The notes: a model not told the origin generated them from the letters alone. A DNA stretch of 64,000 nt from an uncultured Phocaeicola sp. (GCA_944320845.1 CALUJA010000004.1:119632-183631); one strand, 5' to 3'; numbered from the stretch's first letter, positions 17,797 through 27,136 are shown. Numbers and translations: made by a program.

Positions 17797-19029
17797 TGCC
17801 TGCCGCACATTCCTTAACCGGAACCACCTGCCGTAAGTAAGCATCCGCCAGACCCACTCCAAAGGGCCGAACTGAAAAGCAGAAAGCCACAAGCGGCTGA
17901 ACAGTGCCTGAAAAAGGTAAACCGCCAGTACAATAAGTTCCGTATGCACCAGTCCTACGCCGGCTCCCCATCCGAGACCGATGCCGTAGAACAGGAACAT
18001 GCCGATGACCGACTGGGCAATATAATTGGTAAGAGCCATCCGCCCGGGAGCGGCAAAGAACCGCCACAGCCGCCCATCCTTCCACCGGAGATAAAGCAGG
18101 CAGATACCGCACACATAAGCCAGGCCCAACGGATAGACACTGACGGTATAAACAACCGTATGAACGGTATTGCCAAAGGGATGACCGTTCATGCAACTCC
18201 ATGCATAAAGCACCGACAGCGGAAGTCCGAAAAGAAAACCATATTTTGAAACGGTCTTCAGCATCCCGATACGGCTCTCTAAGGCAGCATACATCCGGCT
18301 ACGCCCGATATAGAAGCCTAACAAGAAAAGTCCGAAAACCTTGAAATAACGGTTTCCATCGACAAACTCCTGCACACGCACCCATGCGCCCTGAACAAGG
18401 AACTGGAAAACCTGTGCGTAGCTGTCTGCATCGCGCAGCCAGTAACCGAAGTTTTCTTCCGTGATGCCGTACAGTCCGCAGTAATACCACTGCCTGCGCA
18501 CCGCCGGTTCAGAAAGCCAGACGCCGGAAGCCTCAGCCGCGCCGTCTATCAAAACGGGAAACAGCAGAAAGAAAGCGGCAGCCCTCAGCAAGCCCTTGTC
18601 TGAAACGCTCCGGAACAAGGGCAACAGCATGCCGAGCAAGGCATACAGCATCAGGATATCGCCGCTCCAGATGAACATCAGATGCAGAAAACCGATTGCC
18701 GTCAGCACAAACATCCGCCGGAAAAATATCCTGAAACCGTTTTTCCCCTTACGCGCGGCATTGGCTATGATGATGGAAAAGCCGATGCCGAAGAGTAAAG
18801 AAAAAATTGTATAGAACTTGCCGTCGACGAACATATAAGTCAAGAAACGCAGGATGCGGTCTGCCCCCGCGGAAGGCATAGCCGACACCGCCGCCTCACT
18901 TTGGAAAGTATAGAGAGAAAACTCCGGATAATTCGCCATACCGATTCCCAGGATGGCGAACCCCCGTAAAGCGTCGAGAATGATATATCTCTCTGAAGAT
19001 TTGACAGGAGAAAGATTTTCTGTTCCCAT
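17791..19029 (-). CDS. DUF418 domain membrane protein (YeiB-like)
   Basis: A 412-residue integral membrane protein with about ten hydrophobic segments. The N-terminus (RYIILDALRGFAILGIGMANYPEFSLY) is the conserved opening of the YeiB/DUF418 family, and the C-terminal half (AAPGRMALTNYIAQSVIGMFLF) is DUF418 itself. Family members resemble heparan-alpha-glucosaminide acetyltransferase-type membrane acyltransferases, but the activity here is unknown. The ATG at 19029 is preferred over a TTG two codons upstream. It has no close partner gene. Confidence 0.88.
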   Translation of the reverse strand: MGTENLSPVKSSERYIILDALRGFAILGIGMANYPEFSLYTFQSEAAVSAMPSAGADRILRFLTYMFVDGKFYTIFSLLFGIGFSIIIANAARKGKNGFRIFFRRMFVLTAIGFLHLMFIWSGDILMLYALLGMLLPLFRSVSDKGLLRAAAFFLLFPVLIDGAAEASGVWLSEPAVRRQWYYCGLYGITEENFGYWLRDADSYAQVFQFLVQGAWVRVQEFVDGNRYFKVFGLFLLGFYIGRSRMYAALESRIGMLKTVSKYGFLFGLPLSVLYAWSCMNGHPFGNTVHTVVYTVSVYPLGLAYVCGICLLYLRWKDGRLWRFFAAPGRMALTNYIAQSVIGMFLFYGIGLGWGAGVGLVHTELIVLAVYLFQALFSRLWLSAFQFGPLEWVWRMLTYGRWFRLRNVRQAS

Positions 19030-19189
19030 ATTCAAAAACTGTTAGGTTACTGAGCAAAACTGATTCGGACACGTATCATCCGACCGCCGGCAAAAGTACA
19101 GATTTTATCTTTCACGGCCTGTATACGAATTACAGATATTGAGTCCAACCCATCGGAACGGAAAAAACCGTTTCCGCTTCTTTCAAAAA

Positions 19190-19223
19190 AAGGGATGCAG
19201 CCTTCAGCCAGGCCACATCCCTT
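19190..19223 (-). terminator. Terminator after ilvE
   Basis: On the minus strand AAGGGATG (19216-19223) pairs with CATCCCTT (19190-19197) and is followed by a run of T. It lies 40 nt past the ilvE stop. Confidence 0.7.
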
Positions 19224-19263
19224 GATTCTTTATCCAGACCATCCCTTCATCCGGAGAACGGGC

Positions 19264-20289
19264 TTAGTCAACAAACATCACCCATCCGTACGGGTCCGGC
19301 TCATCTCCGTATTGGATGGCACGCAGCTTATTGTACAGCTTCTCGCTGACAGGTCCCGGCTTGCCGTCTTTTGCGATGACATACGACTTGTGATTCTCCA
19401 AGTCATCGATACGCTCTATCGGACTGATGACGGCGGCCGTACCGCAAGCCCCGGCTTCCTCGAACGTCTCCAGCTCTTCTTCCGGTATCGGGCGGCGTTC
19501 CACCTTCATGCCCATATCTTCGGCCAACTGCATCAGGCTGCGGTTGGTAATGGACGGAAGGATAGAAGTAGACAGCGGAGTGATATACGTATTGTCTTTG
19601 ATGCCGAAGAAGTTGGCAGCGCCGCATTCGTCGATGTATTTCTTTTCTTTTGCATCCAAATAAAACTCACTGGCATAACCGGCATCGTGAGCTATCTTGT
19701 TGGCACGAAGACTGGCTGCATAGTTTCCGCCCACCTTGTATGTACCTGTTCCGAGCGGAGCAGCGCGGTCGAACTGACGGATGATTACATACGGATTGGT
19801 GGCGAATCCGCCTTTAAAATACGGGCCTACCGGCGTAACGAAAATAACAAACAGATATTCACTGGCCGGATGCACGCCTACCTGGGCTCCCGTACCAATC
19901 AGCAGAGGACGGATATACAGTGAAGCGCCGCTTTCATAGGGAGGAATGAAACGCTCGTTGGCCTTTACCACCTTGCGCACAGCTTCACAGAATGTTTCGG
20001 TCGGCAACTCCGGCATCAAGATTCCCCGGCATGTGCTTTGCAAACGCTCAGCATTGGCCTGCGGACGGAACACACGGATTTTTCCGTCTTTTCCGCGATA
20101 CGCCTTCAAGCCTTCAAAGGCTTCCTGCCCGTAATGCAGACAGGTAGCCGCCATGTGAATATTCAGTGTTTCTTCCGAACACAATTCCAGTTCTCCCCAT
20201 TTTCCGTCGCGGTAGTAGCAGCGAACGTTGTAATCCGTCTTCATATATCCGAACGACAGATTAGCCCAATCAATGTCTTTCATTGTCAT
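19264..20289 (-). CDS. ilvE: Branched-chain amino acid aminotransferase
   Basis: A 341-residue class IV PLP aminotransferase that interconverts leucine, isoleucine and valine with their keto acids. The lysine that binds PLP is in GTYKVGGNYAA (K185). The CLHYGQEAFEGLKAYRG and GACGTAAVISPI stretches are typical of the eukaryote-like IlvE branch. An alternative ATG lies two codons in. A TACTTTTG box on the minus strand at 20330-20337 suggests its own promoter, separate from the xse genes upstream. Confidence 0.95.
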   Translation of the reverse strand: MTMKDIDWANLSFGYMKTDYNVRCYYRDGKWGELELCSEETLNIHMAATCLHYGQEAFEGLKAYRGKDGKIRVFRPQANAERLQSTCRGILMPELPTETFCEAVRKVVKANERFIPPYESGASLYIRPLLIGTGAQVGVHPASEYLFVIFVTPVGPYFKGGFATNPYVIIRQFDRAAPLGTGTYKVGGNYAASLRANKIAHDAGYASEFYLDAKEKKYIDECGAANFFGIKDNTYITPLSTSILPSITNRSLMQLAEDMGMKVERRPIPEEELETFEEAGACGTAAVISPIERIDDLENHKSYVIAKDGKPGPVSEKLYNKLRAIQYGDEPDPYGWVMFVD

Positions 20290-20329
20290 ATAGTATTTAA
20301 AATATTACCTTTTTCTTACATGCCTTGGG

Positions 20330-20337
20330 CAAAAGTA
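20330..20337 (-). promoter_or_regulatory. Possible -7 box of ilvE
   Basis: Minus-strand TACTTTTG, 40 nt upstream of the ilvE start. The -33 element is weak (TTGG at 20357-20360). Confidence 0.5.
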
Positions 20338-20382
20338 CGCTTTATATTTACAAATTCCAATTTTATCCGTCACTTTTTGCTT

Positions 20383-20583
20383 TTACTTGCCTTCCGCCTC
20401 CAGCATCCGCTTTATTTCCTCGTCGGCCTTATAAAGCTTGTCGCGGCAATACTTGACCAACTTCTGGGCCTCACGCAGGTTTTCCCGCAGCTGGTCAATA
20501 TCCAGTTCATCGCTTTCTATGCGCGAAACGATGTCTTCCAGGCGCTTCATCGCCTCTGTATAGGTCTCTTTCTTCACTGCCAT
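20383..20583 (-). CDS. xseB: Exodeoxyribonuclease VII small subunit
   Basis: A 66-residue helical protein with the XseB core: TYTEAMKRLEDIVSRIESDELDIDQL, then a second helix with LVKYCRDKL. It binds XseA to form exonuclease VII, which degrades single-stranded DNA to oligonucleotides. It begins 3 nt after the xseA stop, so the two subunits are made from one message. Confidence 0.93.
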   Translation of the reverse strand: MAVKKETYTEAMKRLEDIVSRIESDELDIDQLRENLREAQKLVKYCRDKLYKADEEIKRMLEAEGK

Positions 20584-20586
20584 AAC

Positions 20587-21915
20587 TTATTCTTGTTTTT
20601 TGGTTTCTATCACCTTACTTTTAAACGTGCCTTTCAGCAGACAAGTCACCACCTCATCGCCCGGACGGAGCAGGGAAGCATCGGTCAGGCTCTTTCCGTC
20701 CTTCAACGTAATACTGTATCCGCGCTTCAGCAACAGTTCCGGAGAAGCGGACTTTACCCGTTGTTCCAACAAATCCAGCCGATGAAATTCTTTCTGGAAA
20801 CGGGCCTGCAGCACGACAGCCATGTGAGAAAATGCCTGCAAACGGTATTGCTCTTTCATTATGCGGGACTTCCATGCCGCATCCACACGGCCTGCCAGCC
20901 GCTCCTGACGGAACATTTCCCGCTGCAGACGCATCTGCACCTGAGCCGGAACGCGGGCAACACAACGTTCCAACCGTTCCTTTTCACGGCGCAAGCGTTC
21001 GTCTACCTTCTGCCGAAGAAGCTGCGCGCAGTTTTCCAGGCGTTCCGCCGTCTGCAACATATGGTTTATCAGAAATTCCGCCGCGGCAGTAGGAGTCTTG
21101 ACCCTCGTATGAGCAATCTGGTCAATTACCGTATCGTCGCGTTCATGCCCGATACCGGTGATGATGGGCAGAGGAAACTGGGCGCAACTGGCGGCAAGCT
21201 CGTAAGTATCAAAGCCCGAAAGGTCGGATGCAGCGCCTCCCCCACGGATAATCACCACCACATCCCAGTTTTCACACTCAGCATAAATCCGGTCGAGTGC
21301 GGCAATAATGGAAGACTCCACCTGCTCGCCCTGCATCACAGCCGGAAACAGACGGGTATAAAAGACAAAGCCGAACGAATTGTGCTCCAACTGACTGCAG
21401 AAGTCGCCATATCCGGCAGCCGTAGCCGAGGAAATGACCGCAATGCGCTGAGCCAGCACAGGCAGCTCCAGTTCCTTGTTCAGGGTCAATACGCCCTCCC
21501 GCTCCAACTGAAGCAGGATTTCCTTCCGCCGACGCGCCATATCACCCAGTGTATAAGCAGGGTCAATGTCGGTCACCGTAAGCGAATATCCGTAAAGCTC
21601 ATGAAAATCGACCGACACCTTGACCAGAACCTTGATGCCCGCAACGAAAGCCTGCCCCGTTTCCTGTTCAAAATAAGGTATCAGGCGGTCAAACACATTT
21701 CCCCAAACGATACCGCGGGCTTTGGCCACCAGTGCATTGCTCTTTTCATCCTTCTGAACAAACTCCAGATAACAGTGGCCCGAGCGGTTGACCCGCACAT
21801 CGCTCAGTTCCGCCTGCACCCAATATTCGTCTGGCAGGCAGGCATGGATGCTGCGACGCACCAGACCGTTAAGTTCCAAAAGGGAAAGAGAAGGTGCTTC
21901 CATATCCGTAAACAT
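20587..21915 (-). CDS. xseA: Exodeoxyribonuclease VII large subunit
   Basis: A 442-residue catalytic subunit of exonuclease VII. It has an N-terminal OB-fold (LSLLELNGLVRRSIHA, then VNRSGHCYLEFVQKD) and the catalytic domain with VVIIRGGGAASDLSGFD and PIITGIGHERDDTVID, followed by a long helical region. The ATG at 21915 overlaps the stop of the upstream protease gene as TGATG, indicating translational coupling; another ATG at 21903 is possible. xseB follows 3 nt downstream. Confidence 0.94.
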   Translation of the reverse strand: MFTDMEAPSLSLLELNGLVRRSIHACLPDEYWVQAELSDVRVNRSGHCYLEFVQKDEKSNALVAKARGIVWGNVFDRLIPYFEQETGQAFVAGIKVLVKVSVDFHELYGYSLTVTDIDPAYTLGDMARRRKEILLQLEREGVLTLNKELELPVLAQRIAVISSATAAGYGDFCSQLEHNSFGFVFYTRLFPAVMQGEQVESSIIAALDRIYAECENWDVVVIIRGGGAASDLSGFDTYELAASCAQFPLPIITGIGHERDDTVIDQIAHTRVKTPTAAAEFLINHMLQTAERLENCAQLLRQKVDERLRREKERLERCVARVPAQVQMRLQREMFRQERLAGRVDAAWKSRIMKEQYRLQAFSHMAVVLQARFQKEFHRLDLLEQRVKSASPELLLKRGYSITLKDGKSLTDASLLRPGDEVVTCLLKGTFKSKVIETKKQE

Positions 21916-23303
21916 CAATCCTCCGTCTGGCGGGGCTTCATCTCAAGTCCCAAATGATACGCTTTCCATACATTCGGAATTCCGTAACCGAATATATTGT
22001 CCGGACAATCGGCCCGGTCACCCGAACGATGTATGACATCTATCAGTTGTCTGACCGTAAGCCACGGACAAGCCTGCCACAAACAGGTAGCCAGACCGCA
22101 GAATATGGGAGCCGCAAACGATGTTCCGTTGGCAAATGAAGTGCCTCCGTCCGTTCCCACTACCGACGAGTGCATTCCTTGTGCCATGATATCCGGCTTT
22201 ACCCTGCCGTCAGCCGTATTTCCGATGGAGGAAAACGGCGCGTTCATCCGCAACGAATCGACGGCCCCCACCGTCAGTACATGCTCCGCATCGGCGGGCG
22301 GCGTAATTTTCTTCCAGCTGTCCATTCCTGAATTGCCGGCACTGCAAACCACCAGCATGCCTTTATCCGCCGCCATTGAAGCTGAAACGGTCATCAGCGA
22401 AGTATGTCCGTCCAAATCGCAATAACGGTAATTGTATGTCGAATCGTCAAAAGCGTAATATCCCAAGGAGGTATTCACGACATCCACGCCCACACTGTCG
22501 GCAAACTCAATGGCCGCCGCCCAGTTATCCTCTTCCACCGGCTGCTCGGTATCATTGTCTTCACTGCGGAACAGCCAGTAAGAAGCTTCGGGAGCCGTTC
22601 CTACCATCACATGAGGCACGTTGGTCGCCATGCATGACAAGACTTTCAGTCCGTGATTATGCTCCGCATAGATATCCGACTGGGGATTAACGAAATCATG
22701 CACGCCCCGAAGCTTCAGTTTCCTGAAGCACTTCATGGCATCCACATTATAAAAACCTGCGTCGATAACGGCTATCTGCATGCCTTTCCCCCGAAAACCG
22801 GCGGCATGCAGGCTGTCGCCGTGATGTATCCTGAGCTGTCCGGCACCCGCACCATAATAGTCGCTCTGTTTCTTCCAGTCATTCTTCACTTCCTTCTTGC
22901 GGTTTTTGTTGGGAGGAAAGACCGTATCGGGCGATATCCATACCCTTTTCACCGATTTTACAAAGGCATTTTCCAAAAAGCGTTCGGCAGTCGCCTCGTC
23001 TGAAGTCTGAATCAGCACCGTATTGTTCCACTTACTGGCCGAAAGATATTTGCCTCCCTGCTCCACCAACCGATGGATATAAGACTCACAAACGGGCAAA
23101 TCGGTGGAATCGACCGGGATTCCCTGCCGCTGACGGCGCTCAAGCGAACGGACGGAAAGAAACTTTTCCGGCTCGTCGAGCGAATAAACGGTTTCCGCCT
23201 TATCGGCCAGCGTGACCCGAAACTTATACGTTCTCTCTCCTGCCTGCACACCCAGCAGACACAACAGCAATATTCCTGCCAGTCCTAATCCTCTGCCTTT
23301 CAT
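21915..23303 (-). CDS. Subtilisin-like (S8) serine protease, secreted
   Basis: A 462-residue protease. A signal peptide ends near residue 21 (LLLCLLGVQAG). After a propeptide-like region of about 145 residues comes the S8 domain with the catalytic triad at D181 (AVIDAGF), H217 (HNHGLKVLS) and S395 (NGTSFAAPI). The oxyanion asparagine is probably in CSAGNSG near residue 324. It is probably periplasmic or exported; no C-terminal sorting domain is seen. It is the first gene of an operon with xseA and xseB, an unexpected pairing with no obvious functional link. Confidence 0.92.
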   Translation of the reverse strand: MKGRGLGLAGILLLCLLGVQAGERTYKFRVTLADKAETVYSLDEPEKFLSVRSLERRQRQGIPVDSTDLPVCESYIHRLVEQGGKYLSASKWNNTVLIQTSDEATAERFLENAFVKSVKRVWISPDTVFPPNKNRKKEVKNDWKKQSDYYGAGAGQLRIHHGDSLHAAGFRGKGMQIAVIDAGFYNVDAMKCFRKLKLRGVHDFVNPQSDIYAEHNHGLKVLSCMATNVPHVMVGTAPEASYWLFRSEDNDTEQPVEEDNWAAAIEFADSVGVDVVNTSLGYYAFDDSTYNYRYCDLDGHTSLMTVSASMAADKGMLVVCSAGNSGMDSWKKITPPADAEHVLTVGAVDSLRMNAPFSSIGNTADGRVKPDIMAQGMHSSVVGTDGGTSFANGTSFAAPIFCGLATCLWQACPWLTVRQLIDVIHRSGDRADCPDNIFGYGIPNVWKAYHLGLEMKPRQTED

Positions 23304-23324
23304 GATACCTTATCTTTTTTCTCG

Positions 23325-23332
23325 GCAAAGAT
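23325..23332 (-). promoter_or_regulatory. Possible -7 box of the S8 protease operon
   Basis: Minus-strand TATCTTTG, 21 nt upstream of the start codon. No clear -33 partner. Confidence 0.5.
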
Positions 23333-23511
23333 ATATAAAGTTTTCCGAACGCCACACTGCATTCCGGCTTCCTTTCTCCAGAAAAAAGGATACGGGCAAA
23401 AACTCCGTTTCATCCCATCCAAAACAGATTTTCATCCCGGCGAAACCGGCACAATAAAAGACTTTCGAGAAAATATACTCCGGACTTTCCCTGTTTCTCC
23501 GAAAAAAAATA

Positions 23512-23519
23512 TATATTTG
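23512..23519 (+). promoter_or_regulatory. Possible -7 box of the cytidylate-kinase-like gene
   Basis: TATATTTG, 28 nt upstream of the start codon, in the divergent region. The -33 element is not clear. Confidence 0.5.
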
Positions 23520-23547
23520 CTCTATCATCAACCCAATCATTACCATT

Positions 23548-24180
23548 ATGAACGAACAACACTATGTCATCAATCTGGGACGCCAGTTAGGCAGCGGAGG
23601 AAAAGAAATCGGTGAAAAGCTCGCCAAAGAATTCGGCATCGCCTTTTATGACAAGGAGCTGATTACCCTTGCCTCAAAGGAAAGCGGGCTTTGCAAGGAG
23701 TTTTTCGAGAAAGCGGACGAGAAAGCATCGCAGACCATACTGGGAGGACTGTTCGGAACACGCTTTCCTTTCATCACCGAGGGGGCGTATCCCTATAATT
23801 CCTACCTGAGCAACGACTCGCTTTTCAAGATTCAAAGCGACGTTATCCGCCAGCTTGCCGAGAAGCAGTCATGCCTCTTCGTGGGACGGTGTGCTGACTA
23901 TATTCTGCGCGAACACCCGCGCTGCGCGAATATCTTCGTGTCCGCATCGCCCGAAGCCCGCATCGAACGGCTCATGCACCTGCACAATATCAGCGCCGAA
24001 GCGGCTGAAGAACTGATGGAGAAGGCAGACAAGAAGCGTTCTTCCTATTACAATTATTACAGTTACAAGACCTGGGGAGCGGCTGCCACGTATCATCTCT
24101 GCATCGACTCGTCGGTATTGGGCATCGACGGCACGGTGGAATTCATCAAAAACTTCGTGAAACTGAAGCTCAAGCTCTGA
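23548..24180 (+). CDS. Cytidylate kinase-like family protein
   Basis: A 210-residue P-loop protein of the cytidylate-kinase-like family. The N-terminus carries a modified loop (GRQLGSGGKEIGEKLAKEFG) in place of the usual GxxGxGK[ST]. FVGRCADYIL near residue 111 and the following VSASPEARIERL match the CMP-binding core of the family. The standard Cmk is a different gene, so this paralogue may act on another substrate. It is followed 12 nt later by menE. Confidence 0.85.
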   Translation: MNEQHYVINLGRQLGSGGKEIGEKLAKEFGIAFYDKELITLASKESGLCKEFFEKADEKASQTILGGLFGTRFPFITEGAYPYNSYLSNDSLFKIQSDVIRQLAEKQSCLFVGRCADYILREHPRCANIFVSASPEARIERLMHLHNISAEAAEELMEKADKKRSSYYNYYSYKTWGAAATYHLCIDSSVLGIDGTVEFIKNFVKLKLKL

Positions 24181-24192
24181 CAGACGACCAGG

Positions 24193-25302
24193 ATGAACCG
24201 TTTCACTACCGACATTTCCGCGCAAACCATCACAATCGACGGTATATCCTATACTGCCGACGAGTGCCGCATGTCTTTACCCGAGGCTTTCCGGAAACGA
24301 TATGGCGGGGAAAGCTTCCATGCCGCCCTTGCCGACTTCCTCGCCGAATGGTTCAGCCCTTCGCCTACCCTGTGCGTACACACTTCCGGCTCTACCGGAA
24401 GGCCGAAAAAGCTTTGGGTGGAAAAGCGGAGAATGATGAATTCGGCCATGATGACGGTGGACTTTTTAGGGCTGGCCAGAGGAGACAGTGCCATGCTGTG
24501 CATGCCCTTGCAATACATTGCCGGAAAAATGGTCGTGATACGCTCGCTGGTGGCCGGACTGAACCTTATCCCGGTCGCTCCCTGCGGACATCCGATGAAG
24601 AACACCCTGCCGCCCGTCTTTTCGGCCATGATACCGATGCAGGTATTCAATACCCTGCAGGTGGAAGAAGAATGCAAACGACTGAAAAGCATCAGGCATC
24701 TGATTATCGGCGGAGGCGCCATCGACCGTTCATTGGCTCAAACCCTGAAGACATTCCCGAACAACGTATGGAGCACCTACGGGATGACGGAAACCTTGTC
24801 GCATATCGCCCTGCGGAAGCTTAGCGGAAACGAAGCTTCGGAATGGTACACACCGTTCGCGAATGTCTGTCTAAGTCTTACTCCGGACGGGACACTGGCC
24901 ATCGAAGCCCCGTCGGTAAATCCCGAACGCCTCGTGACGAACGACATTGTGACATTTAACGACCGCGGCCAGTTCCGCATCTTGGGACGCAGAGACAATA
25001 CCATAAATACCGGTGGAATAAAGGTACAGATTGAGCAGGTAGAAGAAACGCTGCGTATGCACCTGCATCATCCTTTCCTTATCACTTGCGCACCCGATGT
25101 CAAGTTTAGCGAACGCATCGTCTTGCTGGCAGAAAATCTTCCCGCCGACAGTGCGGAAATCCGCCAGGCCATTGACACGCTTCCCGTCTACTGGCGGCCC
25201 AAACAAATCATCACCGTCGGCCGGCTGCCACTGACCGGCACGGGAAAACCCGACCGCGCTGCCGCCAAACGCATAGCCACAGCAAAAACCAAAGAATCAT
25301 GA
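24193..25302 (+). CDS. menE: O-succinylbenzoate-CoA ligase-like AMP-binding enzyme
   Basis: A 369-residue adenylate-forming enzyme. The ATP-binding motif is HTSGSTGRPKKLWVEK (about 62-77), and YGMTETLSHIALR near residue 197 is the second core motif. The C-terminal subdomain ends with LPLTGTGKPDRAA, holding the catalytic lysine. The short length and sequence fit Bacteroidetes MenE, which activates o-succinylbenzoate in menaquinone synthesis. The other men genes are not in this window, so the symbol rests on similarity alone. Its stop overlaps the next gene by 4 nt. Confidence 0.8.
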   Translation: MNRFTTDISAQTITIDGISYTADECRMSLPEAFRKRYGGESFHAALADFLAEWFSPSPTLCVHTSGSTGRPKKLWVEKRRMMNSAMMTVDFLGLARGDSAMLCMPLQYIAGKMVVIRSLVAGLNLIPVAPCGHPMKNTLPPVFSAMIPMQVFNTLQVEEECKRLKSIRHLIIGGGAIDRSLAQTLKTFPNNVWSTYGMTETLSHIALRKLSGNEASEWYTPFANVCLSLTPDGTLAIEAPSVNPERLVTNDIVTFNDRGQFRILGRRDNTINTGGIKVQIEQVEETLRMHLHHPFLITCAPDVKFSERIVLLAENLPADSAEIRQAIDTLPVYWRPKQIITVGRLPLTGTGKPDRAAAKRIATAKTKES

Positions 25303-25730
25303 GAACCGTCCGGCTTATTACCTGCGAAGACTCCTTTCAGGCACAGCTCATCAAAGGAGCATTAGAGAATGAAGGCATCCCCTCGGTGCTGCACAATGTA
25401 AATACATCCAATGTAATGCGCGGACTGATTCCCGCCATCGCAGGAGTGGACATATTCGTCTACGAAAGAGACTACGACCAAGCCTTGCAACTGCTTGAGG
25501 AAAACCAGATGATTCCCGAACAGCTGAAGTATTGTCCCTGTTGCCACTCCGGAAACATCCGTTTCGAACTGAAGAAACGACGCCGCCTCCGCGCTCTTTT
25601 AGCGGCATTCGCCACCCTGATTGCCGGTATACCTCCGGGTACGAAGCATTGGGAATATGTCTGCAACGACTGCGGAGCGCATTTCGACAAGCCCGCAGGC
25701 CGGAAAAAGTCCGAAGAAAAGACAGATTAA
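25299..25730 (+). CDS. DUF2007 protein with zinc ribbon
   Basis: A 143-residue protein. The N-terminal half (MRTVRLITCEDSFQAQLIKGALENEGIP, then VDIFVYERDYDQALQLLEE) is the DUF2007 'putative signal-transducing' domain. The C-terminal half has two CxxC pairs (CPCCHSGN and CNDCGAHF) that could bind zinc. The start overlaps menE by 4 nt (ATGA). The stop codon overlaps that of the convergent GNAT gene. Function unknown. Confidence 0.8.
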   Translation: MRTVRLITCEDSFQAQLIKGALENEGIPSVLHNVNTSNVMRGLIPAIAGVDIFVYERDYDQALQLLEENQMIPEQLKYCPCCHSGNIRFELKKRRRLRALLAAFATLIAGIPPGTKHWEYVCNDCGAHFDKPAGRKKSEEKTD

Positions 25731-26029
25731 AGGGCGCATGTGCCTTCTCCGCCAAAGTCACCGCCCACCTTTCCCCGGTACTCCGGATGGCGCTGCAGCC
25801 ATACTACGGCATACGAGCAGGTAGCCACCGGCTGCAATCCCCGTCCGCAGGCATAGTCATACGCCGCCTTCACCAGCGCGGAAGCGATTCCCCTCCCGCC
25901 TATCTCCTTCGGAACAATCGTATGACGGATATCCAATCCTCCGTCAGCCAGCCGATAATCCACGTAAGCCATATATCCGTCCACCGTCACCCAAAAGCGG
26001 CGGCGGTTTTCATCATGCGTGATTTCCAT
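25727..26029 (-). CDS. GNAT-like N-acetyltransferase, short
   Basis: A 100-residue protein of the YidJ/GCN5-related (N-acetyltransferase-like, Gcn5 short) type. The acetyl-CoA-binding segment reads HTIVPKEIGGRGIASALVKAAYDYA. ATG 26029 (MEITHDENRRRF) is preferred over an upstream start that adds a poorly matching extension. Such small proteins acetylate unknown small molecules or proteins. The stop overlaps the stop of the DUF2007 gene by 4 nt on the other strand, a tight convergent pair. Confidence 0.85.
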   Translation of the reverse strand: MEITHDENRRRFWVTVDGYMAYVDYRLADGGLDIRHTIVPKEIGGRGIASALVKAAYDYACGRGLQPVATCSYAVVWLQRHPEYRGKVGGDFGGEGTCAL

Positions 26030-26337
26030 AAACTGTTTTTGTCGCAAGATACGAAAAAGGCGGAAAAACGCCATGCCATGTCCTCAAAAACATCAAACGG
26101 CAACAAAAACATTCTTTCCTGCAGACAATCACCCCCAACTATCCCACAATCCTCATGGACAATCTTTTCACATCTTCACCGCCAGATGTCATAACGCACC
26201 GGAGCAGATTGGAATATTCAGCAAAAATGCTTGATTCCCTCACTTTCAAAAGGACTGAGTTTGAGATGAAACAGAAAACCCCTACTTTTGTAAGGGAAAA
26301 AAGAATTTATTCCAACAGATAAAAAACATTACAAAAG
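26030..26337. other. Intergenic stretch upstream of the acyltransferase gene
   Basis: About 300 nt between divergent genes. No gene is seen. It holds a strong promoter for the downstream acyltransferase (listed separately). The rest is unremarkable A/C-rich sequence. Confidence 0.6.
26260..26290 (+). promoter_or_regulatory. Predicted promoter of the hexapeptide acyltransferase
   Basis: TTTG (26260-26263), 19 nt, then TACTTTTG (26283-26290): a full match to the Bacteroidetes -33/-7 consensus. The leader to the ATG at 26338 is about 47 nt. Confidence 0.75.
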
Positions 26338-27078
26338 ATGAAACTCATCCAAGGACAAAACAACCGGCTCATCTTCGTATTTCCAGACAAAGAGATATGC
26401 TGTCTGGATACGGACAACAAACGAATCAACCGGATGCTTGAACAGGCTGAAATATCCATTATCGGAGACAATAACCACGTGGTGCTGCACTTCGACTCGG
26501 AAGACAGCGCAGAAGAATTGCTGACAAACGGAGGATTCCTGCTCATCGTCAAAGGAAACGGAAACAGCATCGATATGGGAACTGTCATTGTCCGCCACTC
26601 TTCCGTGCTGGGGATGACAGGATTGAAGCTTATCATCGGGCAGTTGCCCGGTTTGGGAGCAGGCGTTTCGCGAACAGCAAACGGATGTAAGGTTACAATA
26701 GGCAATCGAGTGGTCATTAATGGCGTCACACTCTATCTGCAGGAAGACGGCTCACGAGTTTCTATCGGCGATGACAGCCAGCTAAGCTGGGGTGTTGACA
26801 TATGGTGTACGGATGCCCATACAATTACTGACCTTGAAGGCAACCCTATCAACTATGCCGAAAGCATCGAAATAGGCCGCCACGTATGGATAGGCAAAGA
26901 TGTAAAAATCGGAAAGAATGTGCGTATTGCCGACAACAGCATAGTAGGATGGGGAAGCATCGTAACCAAACGATTCGACGAACCGAATGTCATCCTTGCC
27001 GGCATTCCGGCAAAGGTAGTCAAACATGGCATAAACTGGGACCGCAAGTGCATCAACAAGTATGTGAAAGGACTTTAG
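26338..27078 (+). CDS. Hexapeptide-repeat acyltransferase
   Basis: A 246-residue protein. The N-terminal part (1-100) is beta-rich and not recognised. From about residue 115 it has left-handed beta-helix repeats (VTIGNRVVINGVTLYL, VSIGDDSQLSWGVDIW, IEIGRHVWIGKDVKIGKN, VRIADNSIVGWGSIVTK) ending in ILAGIPAKVVKHGI, typical of WcaF/LacA-type O-acetyltransferases. It may modify a sugar on a surface polysaccharide, but no polysaccharide genes are adjacent. It has its own promoter. Confidence 0.85.
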   Translation: MKLIQGQNNRLIFVFPDKEICCLDTDNKRINRMLEQAEISIIGDNNHVVLHFDSEDSAEELLTNGGFLLIVKGNGNSIDMGTVIVRHSSVLGMTGLKLIIGQLPGLGAGVSRTANGCKVTIGNRVVINGVTLYLQEDGSRVSIGDDSQLSWGVDIWCTDAHTITDLEGNPINYAESIEIGRHVWIGKDVKIGKNVRIADNSIVGWGSIVTKRFDEPNVILAGIPAKVVKHGINWDRKCINKYVKGL

Positions 27079-27136
27079 CATGCAGAGATTACTTGGCTCC
27101 AATCATTCTGACTCTGAAAAAAGAAACATTACCGAG

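Noticed and set aside
20038-21957. A 639-codon open frame on the plus strand
   Set aside because: It runs opposite ilvE, xseB and xseA, all clear genes. Its translation has no recognisable features.
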